DNA of 64,000 nt from Ctena decussata (GCA_963989385.1 OZ022503.1:87269138-87333137); one strand, 5' to 3'. Counted from the stretch's first letter, positions 1-11,949 are shown. Notes: a model not told the origin generated them from the sequence alone. Program-made: numbers and translations.

Positions 1-589
1 CGCGAATAAAGAAATCACAACAATGGAAATGATTGCCAGATTTTGGACCTGCAGGTTCGCTGGAATTTAAAATCTTATGGTGGCACGGTGAGTGCGCCTC
101 CATGTATTTCCGGCTGCCATTTCTACAAAGGGGAACGACTGCCATTTCTACAGAGGGGAACAACTTTATGGACTTCCACATAGTTTTCCTGTACCAGAAA
201 ATTCTTTAAAAAAAACACTTTGCATCCAAAGGAGCAAATGCTTTTCTAAAAGAGTTGACTCCCTTTGGAAAGGTAGGCATGATGAATCAAAATTGCCGAA
301 ATGCTTCCACATGAAGTGTGCCCAGTCTCCTTAAGCGCGCACATTTACGTGTACGCTCTCAATTTCTTTTCTGTTCATTCTTCATTTGTGTGCCAATTAG
401 AATTGTAGATATAACTGAAATTGTGTGGTCTTATCTTTCTTTGACTAGCAGTCCCAGGTATCTTAAAGGTCACCAGAAGATTTGATATTTTTGCATTCAC
501 AAATCTTCCTGAAGGCAAACGTAAAGGGCAATCCGGTACACTTTATGCTCAACTCTGGGTTTACTCTTCATACTCTGACACTGACAGTC
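1..589. other. No recognisable feature
   Basis: AT-rich sequence with no recognisable coding similarity. A near-duplicate of about 20 bp occurs near 120 and 142 (ccatttctacaaaggggaac versus a one-base variant). Nothing else is supported. Confidence 0.4.
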
Positions 590-715
590 GATTTCCGAAT
601 CGAATCGAATAACAGTTAAAACACATTTATTAGGCAGTGACAGGAATCGAGCCAGCGGCCTCCAGATTCGCATCTAACACTCTAAACTACCAAATGTGGT
701 GTAGTGTGGGAAGGT
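590..715 (-). repeat. Possible tRNA-derived SINE fragment
   Basis: On the minus strand the sequence resembles a degenerate tRNA: a box A-like 'tggtagtttagagtg' is followed about 35 nt later by a box B-like 'ggctcgattcc'. The flanks are not clear and no target-site duplication was found. It is weak and is included because the same architecture recurs elsewhere in the window. Confidence 0.3.
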
Positions 716-1370
716 TTTCACTTTTTTTTCTTATTTTATGAGGGTCAGAAAGTTTATGGGTGATAAGATGAACATCTTGCATTTGTGCATTCTAGTTTGG
801 ATTTTTGGTAGTAATTTTTATATTCATGCTCAGTTTGCTGTTGGTTGAATAAGTATATACAAAGTACGTGCGTAACTTAACAGTTCCACACACGTCTTCT
901 GTTTCAACTTTCAAGCAGACTGTTTAGGTCTTTTAACAATTATTCAAGGTATGGAGTTTGCTGAAGTTGAGCGATTCATATACAGTTTAAGTACAGTATT
1001 ATGGCTGCTTTTTGTGCCACGCGCCAAACGTCGGATGGCACGTACATGTAGCAAGCCTCCAAATTTCCCCACACGATCCCCCCTCGCCCACCCACTCACC
1101 CAGACACCCTTTTCAGGTTCATCGTAGAACTTCGTAGTCGCCAGACTATTTCAGAATGGAAAGGTATTCTTGCAAGCCAACCAGTCAATCAGGGTTTTGC
1201 TGTTCGCTTATATAAACAGCTAGTCGTCAGACTAAGCACGTTTTTGCTGTTGTCACATGAATGCAAAAAGAGTCCCTTTTAAAATTAAAAAAGAGTCTTA
1301 TTTGAAGATTCAAATGTTATGAATCTCAGTGTGTGTAACAACAATGTAGCCAAAACTCTTCTATTGAATT

Positions 1371-1373
<3 letters not shown>
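716..1373. other. No recognisable feature
   Basis: No coding similarity or clear repeat was seen in this stretch. Confidence 0.4.

Positions 1374-1401
<28 letters not shown>
1374..1401. repeat. (GA)n microsatellite
   Basis: Perfect dinucleotide GA run of 14 units. Confidence 0.95.
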
Positions 1402-1592
1402 CAACGACTGCTCAGTGTTCAAGTCATGTTTGGATGTTTGGTACCAAAACATCACTACAGGCGTCATTCTAGACTAAATTAATATTATACCAATGTATAA
1501 CAACACATCTTCGTCTCATTTGTAGATATATCTGTGAATAAATAGGAATTTGTTAGTCTAAATATGATGTAGTAAGTGCTGCTCGCCCCACG

Positions 1593-2000
1593 CCCCCCCC
1601 CCCCCCCCCCCCCCCCCCACTCCGCCCAACCTCCGTCCATCCCCGCTCGGCTTGTTTTTTGTTTCTTTCTCACTTAAGTATATACCACTGGTAATTGCTG
1701 AGCAAATTATAAAATCAGATTGTAAATTATTTCGAAAACTACGCCCCACCCCCCACCCGTCCAACCTCCTTCCATCCCCGCTCAGCTTGTTTCTTTCTCA
1801 CTTAAGTATATACCACTGGTAATTGTTGAGCAAATTATAAAATCAGATTGTAAATTATTTCAAAAACTACCCCCCCCCCCCCACAACCTCCTTCCATCCC
1901 CCCTTGGCTTGTTTCTTGTTTCTCTCTCACTTAAGTATATACCACTAATAATTGTTGAGCAAATTATAAAATCAGATTGTAAATTATTTCTAAAACTAGA
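1593..2000. repeat. Tandem repeat, about 130 bp x 3, with poly-C tracts
   Basis: Three tandem units each contain a C-rich head, 'ccatcccc', 'cttaagtatataccact' and 'aaattataaaatcagattg'. The unit spacing is about 125-136 bp. The first unit begins with 26 consecutive C (1593-1618), the second with shorter C blocks near 1745 and the third with a C14 block near 1870. Apparent proteins across it are only poly-Gly and poly-Pro artefacts of the C-run. Confidence 0.85.
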
Positions 2001-3426
2001 CAAACAAAATGACAAGAAAGAAAAGAAAAAAACTCTCTTACTTCGTACCGGGTTCTAATGAAATGTTTGACGTATTATATGTATACATGGCATGCCGGCT
2101 GCCTATAGTTCTAGGTAATATGAATACGTCATCATTTTCAACAATGACGTAACAACAAAGTGACCTAATAAATTATTTGAAAGATAACAGATGACTGTTT
2201 GAAAGATAAATAAAGTTTGAAAAGGATATTATTGTCATAAATTGGAGTGGCAGGTCAAATTTGTACAATGCTTAATCAGGCCAGCAGTAAGGTGAGCCCC
2301 CGGTGAGGTACGTTCTATCAGTTTGTAGTCTATTTTAGCTCACTAAACTCCGTACTTTTTCTCCTCTTCAAGTTTTTTAGCAATTTGAGCTCATGTTTGA
2401 CAAGCTGTCGACCTTAATTTTCTGTCTAAATTGTGGCTGTCTGGCAAGTATTGCTGGTGCTGATATCACGTGCAAGACCGTTTCTTGAGCGTTAAAACCA
2501 CTGATGCCATCTTTCATTTTGCAATTTAAAAATGTTCCAAAACGATATTGCTTGAAATTTCACATGCACAAAGAAGAAATAATAAAGTTTTCGATGGCAT
2601 GGGTGTGCGCATTGGAGAAAGTCCCAGCTCTCTGTAAATTATGTTTTATGTTGATGCAAGTTTTCAGAAGCACCAAGATAGTGTATTGTACTTCGACGAT
2701 GAATATTTTAGCATTTCGAGCTATTTTGGACCTCAAGTTTGTTGAGAAAGCCTGCTTAATACTTGTTAGCAAAGCAATTTTATGTGTTGAATCATTTTAA
2801 TATAGCCAATGCCTTTAAATACATTTGAGAATAATGGGAAATTTCGTCAAGAACCATGTTCGCCATTTTTAGGGCCTATTTTTTATGTGGAAGGCTCCAC
2901 CGTTGTAAATACAATCACCGCTTTTCGAGGGTTTGCGTTCCAACTGTTCACCATAACATTTTTTTTTCTTACTGCTGGTTGTTATTTCTCATTCCGCTTT
3001 GTGTCAGAATGGTACTCAATGTTGAATTTCGATGATGACTGACAAAGTGTTGTAACGATTCGACATAATCTCTGTTTAGTAAACTGTTTAAGCATAATTT
3101 CTGTAAATAAAGCAAGAAGAACTTAATAAGCAATATGCTTTCGTTCCAATCCTGAAACTATCACGTTGTATTGTATGTACATGTTGTAAAAAAATGAATC
3201 AAATATATTAAAACCAAATAAAGCAAGTGGATAAGTAAATTAAACTTTATTTCTAAATACAGCCGTTAGTAAGTCACTTCTTAAATGGTATATATTCTTG
3301 ATCTCGTTTGGCACTCTATCAACTTATATTCATACGTATTTCATTTAGCTCATCGAGAGGAAGCCTTTTTACTTTTGACTCCAGATAAAGAAAACATTTT
3401 CTTTTATACTTTTCAATGAATTATAG
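2001..3426. other. No recognisable feature
   Basis: AT-rich. Open frames of up to 98 codons (2504-2800) show no motif or domain I recognise and look like chance frames. Confidence 0.4.
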
Positions 3427-3437
3427 AGATTTCTCGG

Positions 3438-3712
3438 TTGGTTGGTTGGTTGATTTGATGCTTAACGTCCACGGTAAACAACTAAGGTCATGTCGGGACG
3501 GTCAGTTAACCTAACCACACTATTCCTGGGCAGGCTTAGACCTTCTTAGCGGTTAACCAGTACTAAGTGCACATACTTTCGCCAGTAACTGACAAATGCC
3601 CTTCTTGAATCAGCGGAAGGAGAAACGAAAGTATGTGGCCAGACCTGGATTCGAACCCAGGACCTCTGACTTACGAGTCAGGTGCCCTACCGATTGCGCT
3701 ACCCCGCCCGGC
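3438..3712 (-). mobile_element. tRNA-derived SINE with 11-bp target-site duplication
   Basis: On the minus strand the element starts at 3712 with a tRNA-like head (about 3712-3637) that has box A and box B-like sequences; 'ggttcgaatcc' is the T-arm signature. The body continues to a (TTGG)n-type tail at 3438. A perfect 11-bp direct repeat, agatttctcgg, lies at 3427-3437 and 3713-3723, which is the hallmark of LINE-mediated retroposition. The tRNA anticodon arm does not fold into a clean 7-nt loop, so this is a SINE head and not a functional tRNA gene. A second copy lies at 54705-54842. Confidence 0.88.
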
Positions 3713-3723
3713 AGATTTCTCGG

Positions 3724-5086
3724 TGAAATCGAACCTGATAATCTCACGGTTTCAATCAGTGAAATTATCACTTTCGATTTCACTGTTTCAGAAATAGGAT
3801 TTTTGTGAAATAGGCTCAATTTTTTTGTTGATTATCTGTCTAAATCTTATCTGGCTTGACAAAAATTACCCATGAAACTGATATAGTTTTTAGTGGGTCT
3901 TTAAATGAACTGTATACATGTACATATAATTGAGTCGACATATAGATATTTATTTCTTTAAAAGTTTTATTAATGGTGTGCAGATGTTTGGTTAAATGAC
4001 GTATAACTTTAATTTCAGAAAAACGTTGCTAAACCCAATTTCTAACCAACCACTTAATAAAATTAAATAATTACTTCAGTTTTGTTATTGATTTAAATGC
4101 AACTTTTAACGCATATCTTTATGATAGTCAAAATGTTCCATCCCTATATAGGCAACTTTGTAAGGCATATAGCATTACACTTTCTGAACTGGTTTTTTCT
4201 CTGTAAAATGTGAACAATGCCAAAAGCCCAAAATTGAAGTGCTCCGTTTAAAGTTGTTTTTTATGTGTGCCTACACTTTCAAATATGGTTAAGGTATTGT
4301 GGTATAGCAGAAAACGCCAATGATGATAAATCTGTTAACCATAATATAATCTACAGTGTCAGAAAAATTAAGCCACACAGATGCTAACACGGACCTCAGA
4401 TTGGGCCTGCTTTGATTCCTGTCATTATGATTTGGAATAGTTTTTAAGTCGTCCGCGCAATTCCTGAAATGAGCTTTAACGACAGGCCAAAAAACGGGTC
4501 TTACATGTAGCACTTCTTCCAACAGTAAAATTGATCGTCCAATCAATGGTGCAGTCTAGTTAAAGCATCAATTTTGCGCCTTTAGATGTCTCAATGTCCA
4601 AAATCGTTTTTTATATAATATATAAACAGGAAGATCTTTGACTAGCATTGTCGCTAAGTGCAATTTTCCATCTGCCAGCGCAAATAATGTATATCAGATA
4701 AGTAGCATCTTAGACAGTAAATAATCTTATAGACGACAAAACAAAAGTATAAATATTTCCGTTTTCTATTAGAACTTCTTGTGATTTACAGTCGACTTTA
4801 GACCAAAATGTCCTTAAGTGTCAGACGAAATTAGAGTCATGAAACATGAATGGTCAGTATGACCATCAGATGACGGTCAGTGTGGAGGCGGCGAAAGCTC
4901 ATTTGACCAATGTCGGTTAATATATGTGTACTAGAGAAGTACCATGAGTAAATCTGTTAAAGGCAATGGGTACACTTTCTAGGGAGGCATTTTTATCATA
5001 GTCATTTTCGCCCCTTTTGTCAACGGTGACCAACACTGATTGGTGAGAATTTGCCCCTGCACATCATGAAATTTTCCCCCATTGTA
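3724..5086. other. No recognisable feature
   Basis: AT-rich, with no coding similarity and no clear repeat. Short open frames are not convincing. Confidence 0.4.
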
Positions 5087-5237
5087 AACAAGAGGGCCAT
5101 GAATCCCTGAATTGCTCACTTAAGGGTCATCATCTGAAAAAAAAACTAAATAGTCTGTAACTGTCACAATGTAATGGTCAAAGTGACGTTGACCTCTGTT
5201 GTTTAACAATTTTCATGTACTCATTTATTTGACAGTA

Positions 5238-6519
5238 CGAGGGATGATTGAGAAGTTCTGAGCCTAGGACACTTCCAGTGAGTCTGCGCATACATGCTTA
5301 ACATGAACGGAATTATCTGTTTCACTAGCTGTGTATGGAAGTTTGAAATATTTCTGGCGAAAGGTTTCTTTTATGCAGCGCATTAAACACATATGGGATG
5401 GCGTATTTTCAAAGTAACATTTAGAATCTACTTGTCTTGCATTACTTTGAAAAATCATTCCTCATATTCTACAAGATTTAAATGGTTTTTGTTGTAGTGC
5501 ATGCAAATATGATGATTTGTCAATGGTTTCATGGAAACGCAAAATATTATGACACACGGTGGCTCTACCGTAAACCATTAAATTACGCAACCCTGAAATT
5601 TAGAGACCCATATTTTACTTTCGGTTTTGTAAGGAACATTGTGAGCAAACCTAAGCAATGTTTACACACAAATATTTACATTCTTAGTGTATTTACTGAA
5701 AAGCCCTATAGTAAACCATTAGAACGTAATGTAGTTTACATTCCAATAATTACATTGAGACACGAGACGTCAATGACGTCAAAATAACAATGTCTCTCTA
5801 CAACCTGATTGGACTTCAGCAACGTCATGACGTCATGCATGCCGTTCTGCTGTTAGCAGAAAGAACTGCGTGTACATGTTTTACTGCTTCAATTTTAGCG
5901 CTTGTATAAGATTTTTCATGAAAGATTTGATTGAAACGAATGTAAATATAAGCAATGAACTTAATTTTTCTGAGGTTTATCGAAGTGTAAACTGCATTGG
6001 GTCACTAGCAAAGTTTACATGAACCCCTTCGGGGTTCATTCACTTTGCACGTGACCCAATGTAGTTTACACTTCGATAAACCTCAGAAAAATGAAATTCA
6101 TTCCTTAAATAAACAAATGACATCTTACACAATTTTCGTCAAGAAAAGTATAAAAGATTCGTGCCCTATCTGCAGGAACTCTCAAAGTAGAAATTTCCTA
6201 ATTATTATATATTTTTTCTTTTAATTCTAAATATATGTTTGCATGCATCCTCACTTACAGGGATGCTGTATGACATATATTTGCTAAAACAGTTGTCAAA
6301 TTATTGACTCTGCTAAATTTTGGTCGGTCAAAGAGTTACGCAGTACACTCATGAGGGTAGCTGTAAAAAAAAAGAAGCATTATTCGATTGATACAGAAGA
6401 TAAATTCCTGAAGTTTGGTGATTCTTGCTCCGTACAATGGCCGTTTAAAATCAATAACTCAAATCTACTCTAAAGGTTTCAGAACATGGAGAGGCTCAGA
6501 ACTTTTCAATCGTCCCTCG
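5238..6519. mobile_element. Mariner-like TIR element, non-autonomous
   Basis: The termini are inverted repeats of about 29 bp beginning cgaggg and reading into 'aagttctgagcct', with about two mismatches. TA lies immediately outside each end (5236-5237 and 6520-6521). The length of 1.28 kb is typical of mariner, but no transposase reading frame with DDD/DDE features is visible. The interior contains a separate long palindrome (5964-6092). It sits inside the tandem-repeat element that begins at 5087. Confidence 0.7.
5964..6092. repeat. Long perfect-type palindrome (foldback)
   Basis: Two arms of about 45 nt ('ctgaggtttatcgaagtgta' and its reverse complement, then 'attgggtcac' and 'gtgacccaat') surround an inner hairpin 'gaacccc ttcg gggttc' with a TTCG loop. 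It is probably a small foldback MITE inserted in the mariner-like element. Confidence 0.8.
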
Positions 6520-7045
6520 TATATACTTCTACTTCAAAGTTTTCTACAAGTTCCATTAACTCTTATATTTACATTTAAGCATTTTCCCATATTAAAGCAC
6601 CAGAAAGCAAATTTTATCTTACCATAAAATATGTCAAGGTCAACACAAGGTCATTTGAACAATCTTGAGCCATTTTGTTAAACTTTCCATGAAATCTTAT
6701 GTTTTAGCATTTTCACATATTTCACCTTGCTCATTAAAAAGAACAATGTCAAGCCAAAGTCATAATTTGAGCAATCTTGGCAGTACTTGAGTACCCGATG
6801 CTACATACCAAGACTCAAGGCCATCGGTCAATTCTGGACAAGAAGACTTTTTTAACAATTTATTGTTATGAGGGCCATGTTGGTCATGTGACATGGACCA
6901 GTTAGAATAAATTTTTGTTCCCTTGGCCCCTGAAATCTTTATATGAAATCCGGTTACGATTGGCACAGTGGCTTTAGAGGAGATGTTCACAATATGAGAG
7001 TTCTGGGTCAAAGGTCAAAGAATGTCCATGACCGCTTATACTTAT

Positions 7046-7341
7046 AAAAGTAAAAAGTATGCAAAGACCAGGAACTGAAACAGTCAAAATCCAAATCCAG
7101 CCCTCAAACCATAGTTGGAAACAACTAAGATTACAAATAATCAAGATACAGAGAACATATGGCCAATCGAGTGAGCAGCTTGTTCCCAAAAGGTGGCCAC
7201 TCAGCAACCCAAACCAAACCAAAAATAATAATAACATACATAAGGTAAAACATCACAGAAACTCTGACACCAAAAACAGGCAACAAAGAACCACAACAGA
7301 ACTACCGCCTTGGAACGGTCAGTAATGAATTACTGGGGGGC
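7046..7341 (-). mobile_element. PLE (Naiad-type) 3' tail fragment
   Basis: An antisense copy of the 3' tail shared by all PLE copies here. The 3' terminus (plus-strand gtaaaaagtatgcaaag) is on the left and the 5' truncation is at the G-run near 7340. Flanking sequence on both sides belongs to the same tandem element, so the fragment is a clear insertion. It encodes nothing; frames within it are tail artefacts. Confidence 0.85.
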
Positions 7342-7548
7342 TTTAAACCTTCATGTACTAATTCAGACAACTGTTTATACCATTTTTAGGCTCAAATCTT
7401 CAAACCTTTTCATGAAAGTTTATGTTCTAGCATTTTCCAATATTTGACTTTGCCGTAAAAGTAGGTCAAATTCAACCAAAGGTCATCATTTAAATAATCC
7501 TTTTATTCAGTGCTACTTACCAAGTTTCGAGGCCATCGGTCAAGTGGT

Positions 7549-8036
7549 TCGGGAAGTTGGTTGGTTGATTGTTTTGGGTTTAAAGGCCCTTTGAGACAGC
7601 ACTTCAGTCTATATCGGGCCATCTCCCAGATAGAGGGAGAAAGAAGAGAGAGATGATAGACGAGAGAAAAAAAAATCAAACAAACCCCGCCCGCACCTAC
7701 TGCAAGCACAGTAGGCCCTTGCTTTACTTTTATCCAAATACATGTAAGCAGGACGCGCCGGTACTGGAAGTTAGAACAAGCACAATCGTCCTATCACCAT
7801 CCCCGGTTCTGAAGAGGAAGACTATTAAGGATTCTGGAATATTTCGAGCTGTCTTCCAGAATGAGGGAAAACGAAAAGGAACAGCTAGTATACACTGTAT
7901 ATGAGTGTAAACAACGCCATCCCGCACCTGCTGCAAGCACAGCCGATCTTTGCCCTAAAATTATCATAATCAGTACGATGCCCTGCCACTGAAAATTAAA
8001 CAGCACCATCGCCAGGCCCGACCACATCTACCTGGG
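7549..8036. repeat. Dispersed SINE-like repeat (family R2), with duplicated tail
   Basis: It starts with a (TTGG/TTGA)n simple stretch and then 'tttgggtttaaaggcc', 'tttgagacag' and 'cagtctatatcgggcc'. A purine-rich AGAGAGA block, 'cgcacctactgcaagcacag' and 'cactggaagtt...caccatc' follow. The second half of the unit is present twice here (near 7690 and near 7920). Other copies are at 23610, 32018, 45570/46146, 46987 (antisense) and 49590 (antisense). No coding content. Confidence 0.8.
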
Positions 8037-8710
8037 ATAGACTTTAAACACTGCAACAATTTCATTACATTTTTGTCGTTTAAACGATGCTTATTCTTCG
8101 TGAATATTACATATAGCTCCAAAAACACTTTTTCCTGCATTCACAAACTCGTCCGCTAATTGGCAGCAAGCATGTACACATGTATTCGCTTTTGAGTAAG
8201 TATCAGGCAAATAAAGCTACAACTTGTAGGAATATGAGGCTTCTTTTAATGTACAAAATTCAACTCTGCTGTGTAATTTATGTCAGCCATTTTCGTCACG
8301 ATCATATTAGTTTGCATTCGGTTTGAATTAATACCTTTAAGTGCAAGAAAGTCAGCAAGCTATGATATCTTTTTTTGCAGTGTCCGTGCGATTTTAGTTC
8401 ATTATCAATTACTAGCTACCTGCTGGCTTGAGAATCCTTCGTTTATTATGAGTAAGTCAGTAACAAGCGTCTTACCACAAACGTTTTATATTATTATTTA
8501 TCATATGACGTCGCGCCTGAGAGTGTAATAAAGCCATGCATTAAAAACGATAATCCACTAGTGGATTAAATATGCAAATTACGTCGTAACGTTATACGTT
8601 GACGTCCATAAAAACGTCGCGTTTTTAATCGCGAAATCGTGACGTTTTAGTGCAAATTTTGCTAATAAAATGCGATTTTAGTGTCATATGATAAATAGAA
8701 TCTTTTATTC

Positions 8711-8830
8711 GTGCTCCTGTTTTATTGAATTTATTAAACTCGTTGGGGAAAACCGATAAGATGCTCGGCAAAGCCTCGCATCTTATCTTTTTCCCCAACT
8801 CGTTTAATAAATTCAATAATACATGAGCAC
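8711..8830. repeat. Palindromic foldback element
   Basis: The arms run from 'gtgctc' through 'attgaatttattaaac' and 'gataagatgc' and return in reverse complement, ending at 'gagcac'. The central loop is near 'ggcaaagcc'. It resembles the other small foldback elements of the window. Confidence 0.8.
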
Positions 8831-8963
8831 TCATGTAAGATCCTCTATATAATATTATGCAACTGTATATGACTATTCAGAATAAAACTGTGTAAACAAA
8901 ATATGAATACTCTCTATTCTGCGAGTACATTGAATAGTCAACATGTTGCCGAAAGAAGATAAT

Positions 8964-9201
8964 TGAGCCGCGACACGAGAAAACCTTCAAAGTTATTGTG
9001 CGCCCAGCGCAGACTCAGATCAGCCTGTGCATCCGCCAAGTCTAATCAGAGTCTCCGCTGTCCTCATGAAGGTATTTTATACCCTTAGCTATCCTTTGAG
9101 CGCTTAGCGAAGAGTCCGATCACACTGAGTGGATATTCAGGCTGATATGTGTCTGCGCTGGTTGCAGAACCACTTTGGTGGTTTCCTCGCGTCGTGGCTC
9201 A
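8964..9201. mobile_element. Foldback MITE (GAGCCGCGACACGAG family), copy 1
   Basis: A nearly self-complementary element of 238 bp. It starts tgagccgcgacacgag, and its end is the approximate reverse complement. AAT lies directly outside each end (8961-8963 and 9202-9204), a 3-bp target duplication. It is non-coding. Confidence 0.85.
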
Positions 9202-9312
9202 AATGCAGAAAACTACATCACAAAGCATAACCGAAAAAAGCAAATAGGGATTCATGATATTCCCGTTTTGTAAACAGACAGAAAACTCAGAGGTTGGCAA
9301 GTCAATATAACA

Positions 9313-9538
9313 TAAGCCGCGACACGAGAAAACCAACAAAATGGTCGTGCGCCCATCGCAGACTCAGATCAGCTCGGGCATCCACCCAGTCTGATCAGAG
9401 TCTTCACTGTCCGCATGGAGGTAGCTTAGACCCTTAACTACCCTTTAAACGAGAGCGAAGACCCTGATCACATTTGGGCTGATCTGAGTCTTCACTGGCG
9501 CACATGCCACTTTGTATGTTTTCTCGTGTCTCGGCTCA
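9313..9538. mobile_element. Foldback MITE (GAGCCGCGACACGAG family), copy 2
   Basis: Same family as the copy at 8964, with mutated termini; the flanking triplets do not match. It lies 47 bp upstream of the LTR retrotransposon insertion site. Confidence 0.8.
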
Positions 9539-9588
9539 TATATAGTTGCTGCTGTATGTGTACTTTATATGAGGACTGGTAAACGTAT

Positions 9589-11172
9589 TGTAGTGACCCA
9601 GTTTTCTTAGCCTAAATCTGCTTGTGTATTGATCACCAAACACGTTGCTAAAATCAGCTGTTTTCATTGTTACCGATCTATACCTGTTTGCTCCTTTCAT
9701 TCTCATTTCACCCTACTGACAGGCATTGCATTTGTAAATAGTCAACCTACCTCACATTTTTGCACCTATGTTATTCCTGTAATCTTCAATAAGACGTTGT
9801 ATTTTTGTAAAATGTGTATGCGAGAAGAGTGTTTGTAGCTGGTGACCTCCATATTGGTGTGTATTGATTATGCGTCTGTTGAATTGTGGGCGTGTAAAGG
9901 TACACAGTCTGCGGTTACCTAGTTACTGTCAAAACAAACAACTGTCAAAGTTAGAAGTCCTCGTTTACAGTGGTCCTTCGCTCAGTACAGCTTTTCATAG
10001 GTTTTCTGGGTGTAAGAGTCAGTTAGTAAATTTAATGGGGAACATTTTCATATAAGTTTTATCATAAGTTTAATTTAAGGTTTTAGAGATATTTGCATTT
10101 AAAGTGGGCGACCCTCAGGTTTTCCGTTATAAAATCAATATGGCCGACGTCGCAACTTTCTTGCGGGAACGTCTTCCCACGTTCCTGCGTCTGCGGGATC
10201 ATGTGACCCCTCAGCATCTTCGGCCTGGGATGGGGGTATCATGCTTATTTTGTGTTGCGGGTTGTGGGATGCGGGACGGGGGAATATTTAAGCGAGCTCC
10301 CGCGTTTGAGGGAGAACTTCAGACTTTTGATTTCGTAGGGTGCAGTCACGTTTTACTGGTTCGCATTTATTTAGGCTTATTTTCCAAATTCTGATAAGTT
10401 TTAAGGTCTAGATTTAATTAGAAAAGTTTGCATTATCCTTAAGCATCAAAGATAGTTTTTTTCTCATCTTTACATAAGTTTTATTAGGTTTTGTTGCATT
10501 TTAAAGTACACATTTACGTGCAGACACACAGATTATGGAATTGCACTAGTAGTCATAATGTTGTAACTGGGAAGAATTATTATTCAAAGCAGTTCTCTGT
10601 TGTTTATATATTTTCATGAACATTTTATCATGTGCTGCTGTACTTGCGAGTGATCACTGCCGTTTTACCGTCTTGTCTGTTGTGTTTCGTCGCTTAAAGT
10701 CAGTCTAGTCATGTCTTATTAGTCTCTCGTCTTTTGTACACGTCTCGGTCAGTTAAATAGATATAAGAAAGTTGTTACAGTTTTTTTTTTCTAGTCATTT
10801 ATTTTCATTAAATTTTGTTTAGCATGACAATATCTCGGGTCTTGCTTTCTCTCCCTTATGTTGACAGCCTAAGGTTGTCTCATTAAAGCATTTTTTCGGT
10901 TTCTGAAGTTCACATTTTTCGTTTACAAAGCCTTAACCCAAGTGCTTTGTCACTGGGCAGTCTGACTAATCACCGTAAGCCAGTGACGATTCGGACTGCC
11001 GGTATATCCGGACACCAGAAAAGGGGCAATATCACAGACGTTCCCTGGGCTACCAGATCTTGCGCTGTAATACTTGGCAGTCAGAACCCTCACTGTGGGC
11101 CAGGGATAGTTCGGACTGCGAGGTATATGATCCTTGAAGAGAGTTTAAACTGCTGAACCTCGGCTCGTAACA
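9589..11172 (+). repeat. 5' LTR
   Basis: 1,584 bp, beginning TGTAGTGACC and ending CTCGTAACA (TG...CA). Compared by eye with the 3' LTR it differs at about 8 substitutions and one T-run length change. A TATA-like TATTTAA is at 10285-10291 and ATTAAA, a possible poly(A) signal, is at 10882-10887. Short frames within it (9629, 9864, 10104, 10947) recur identically in the 3' LTR and are not genes. The last about 200 bp contain two diverged copies of a 60-bp unit (ggcagtc...ggactgc). Confidence 0.97.
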
Positions 11173-11176
11173 TAAG

Positions 11177-11194
11177 TGGTGGCAAGGCGGTGCG
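11177..11194 (+). other. Candidate primer-binding site
   Basis: TGGTGGCAAGGCGG begins 4 nt after the 5' LTR. A PBS that starts with TGG complements the CCA end of a tRNA primer. I cannot name the tRNA without a search. Confidence 0.6.
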
Positions 11195-11238
11195 ATCTGT
11201 TTAATACTCTAACAGACCGAGTGATACGAACTTATAAA

Positions 11239-11949
11239 ATGAGCAGTGAGAACTCTCAGGTTAGCCACACCCCAGAACAAGGTGAAGGTAGCTACAACAC
11301 TTTACAAAGCAGGGAACCAGCAGGGGTGAATCAAAACATGACATCTGCAAGCAATGTTGGTACATCGCAGGCGGCAGAAATGAATATGCAACATGCAGCA
11401 GCGTCAACTTTAATGCAATTGCATGGTACCACGCATAATGACCAGCCCCAGGGTGATGTAACTAATGTAGGGTCCAAAAATGGCTCAGGTGAAGGCCACA
11501 CTAGTTGCCATGATGAATCAGTATATATACCTAATAGGGGTATGAGAAATTTTTCAGAAGATGATGAAAATTCAACTCGGAGTACTGGGTGGCAAAATCC
11601 CATGCTTTATTCACAAACAAACATGCAAAACGCAATATCGGGGCTTAGCAATGCAATTGGTTGTTTGCAACAGCAACAAGTTGATATACATAGGAGGCAA
11701 GACAATATAACTGGTACACTTGAACAGGTCTTAACGGCCCTGCAAGGTATAAGGGACAGAAACAGCCCTGCAACAATCAACCCAAGTAGTAGTAGTATGG
11801 TAAATGGGGGACCTGAACCATCGTTAGGGGCTAATGCCCATAGTTCCCACTTAAACGCAGATGAAACCTCTGTAGGAAACAACTTTATTTACAACAGCGA
11901 TACAAATAGAGGGTTAGGAGAAACTCGGGCATTTTCGGACGGTTTAAGC
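11239..11949 (+). pseudogene. gag: Gypsy gag, N-terminal part (interrupted)
   Basis: The structural Gag starts at the first ATG in frame (MSSENSQ, 11239); the frame is open from the end of the LTR. The visible stretch is low-complexity and rich in Asn, Gln, Ser and Gly. It has a Q-rich heptad-like segment (LQQQQVDIHRRQDNITGTLEQVL) near residues 140-165 that could form a short coiled coil. It ends with 'LGETRAFSDG', a motif that repeats after the insertion (LGENRTFSDS). A PLE fragment then enters the frame, and the remaining codons to the stop at 12066 belong to the PLE. Normally this would be one Gag with the part from 12824 to 14333; the insertion should abolish a full-length product. Confidence 0.85.

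Larger units (their letters stand above)
5087..7548. repeat. Tandem-repeat transposon-like element, interrupted
   Basis: The 5087-5235 start and the 6522-7548 part match the style of the 30540-31790 element. Shared blocks include 'gtacccgatgctacatacc', 'ggccatcggtcaat', 'ggccatgttggtcatgtgac', 'tttttgttccct' and 'tatgttctagcattttc', repeated at roughly 400-450-bp intervals. It is interrupted by a mariner-like element (5238-6519) and by an antisense PLE tail (7046-7341), and it ends against a dispersed repeat at 7549. No protein is encoded. It looks like a non-autonomous element with an internal long tandem repeat. Confidence 0.6.

Noticed and set aside
3637..3712. Functional tRNA gene (minus strand)
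   Set aside because: Boxes A and B are good, but the anticodon arm does not give a 7-nt loop, and it is the head of a SINE with an 11-bp target duplication.
9629..10394. Small ORFs of 63-96 codons repeated at 21945-22746
   Set aside because: They lie wholly in the two LTRs and are identical because the LTRs are; LTR control sequence is the better explanation.
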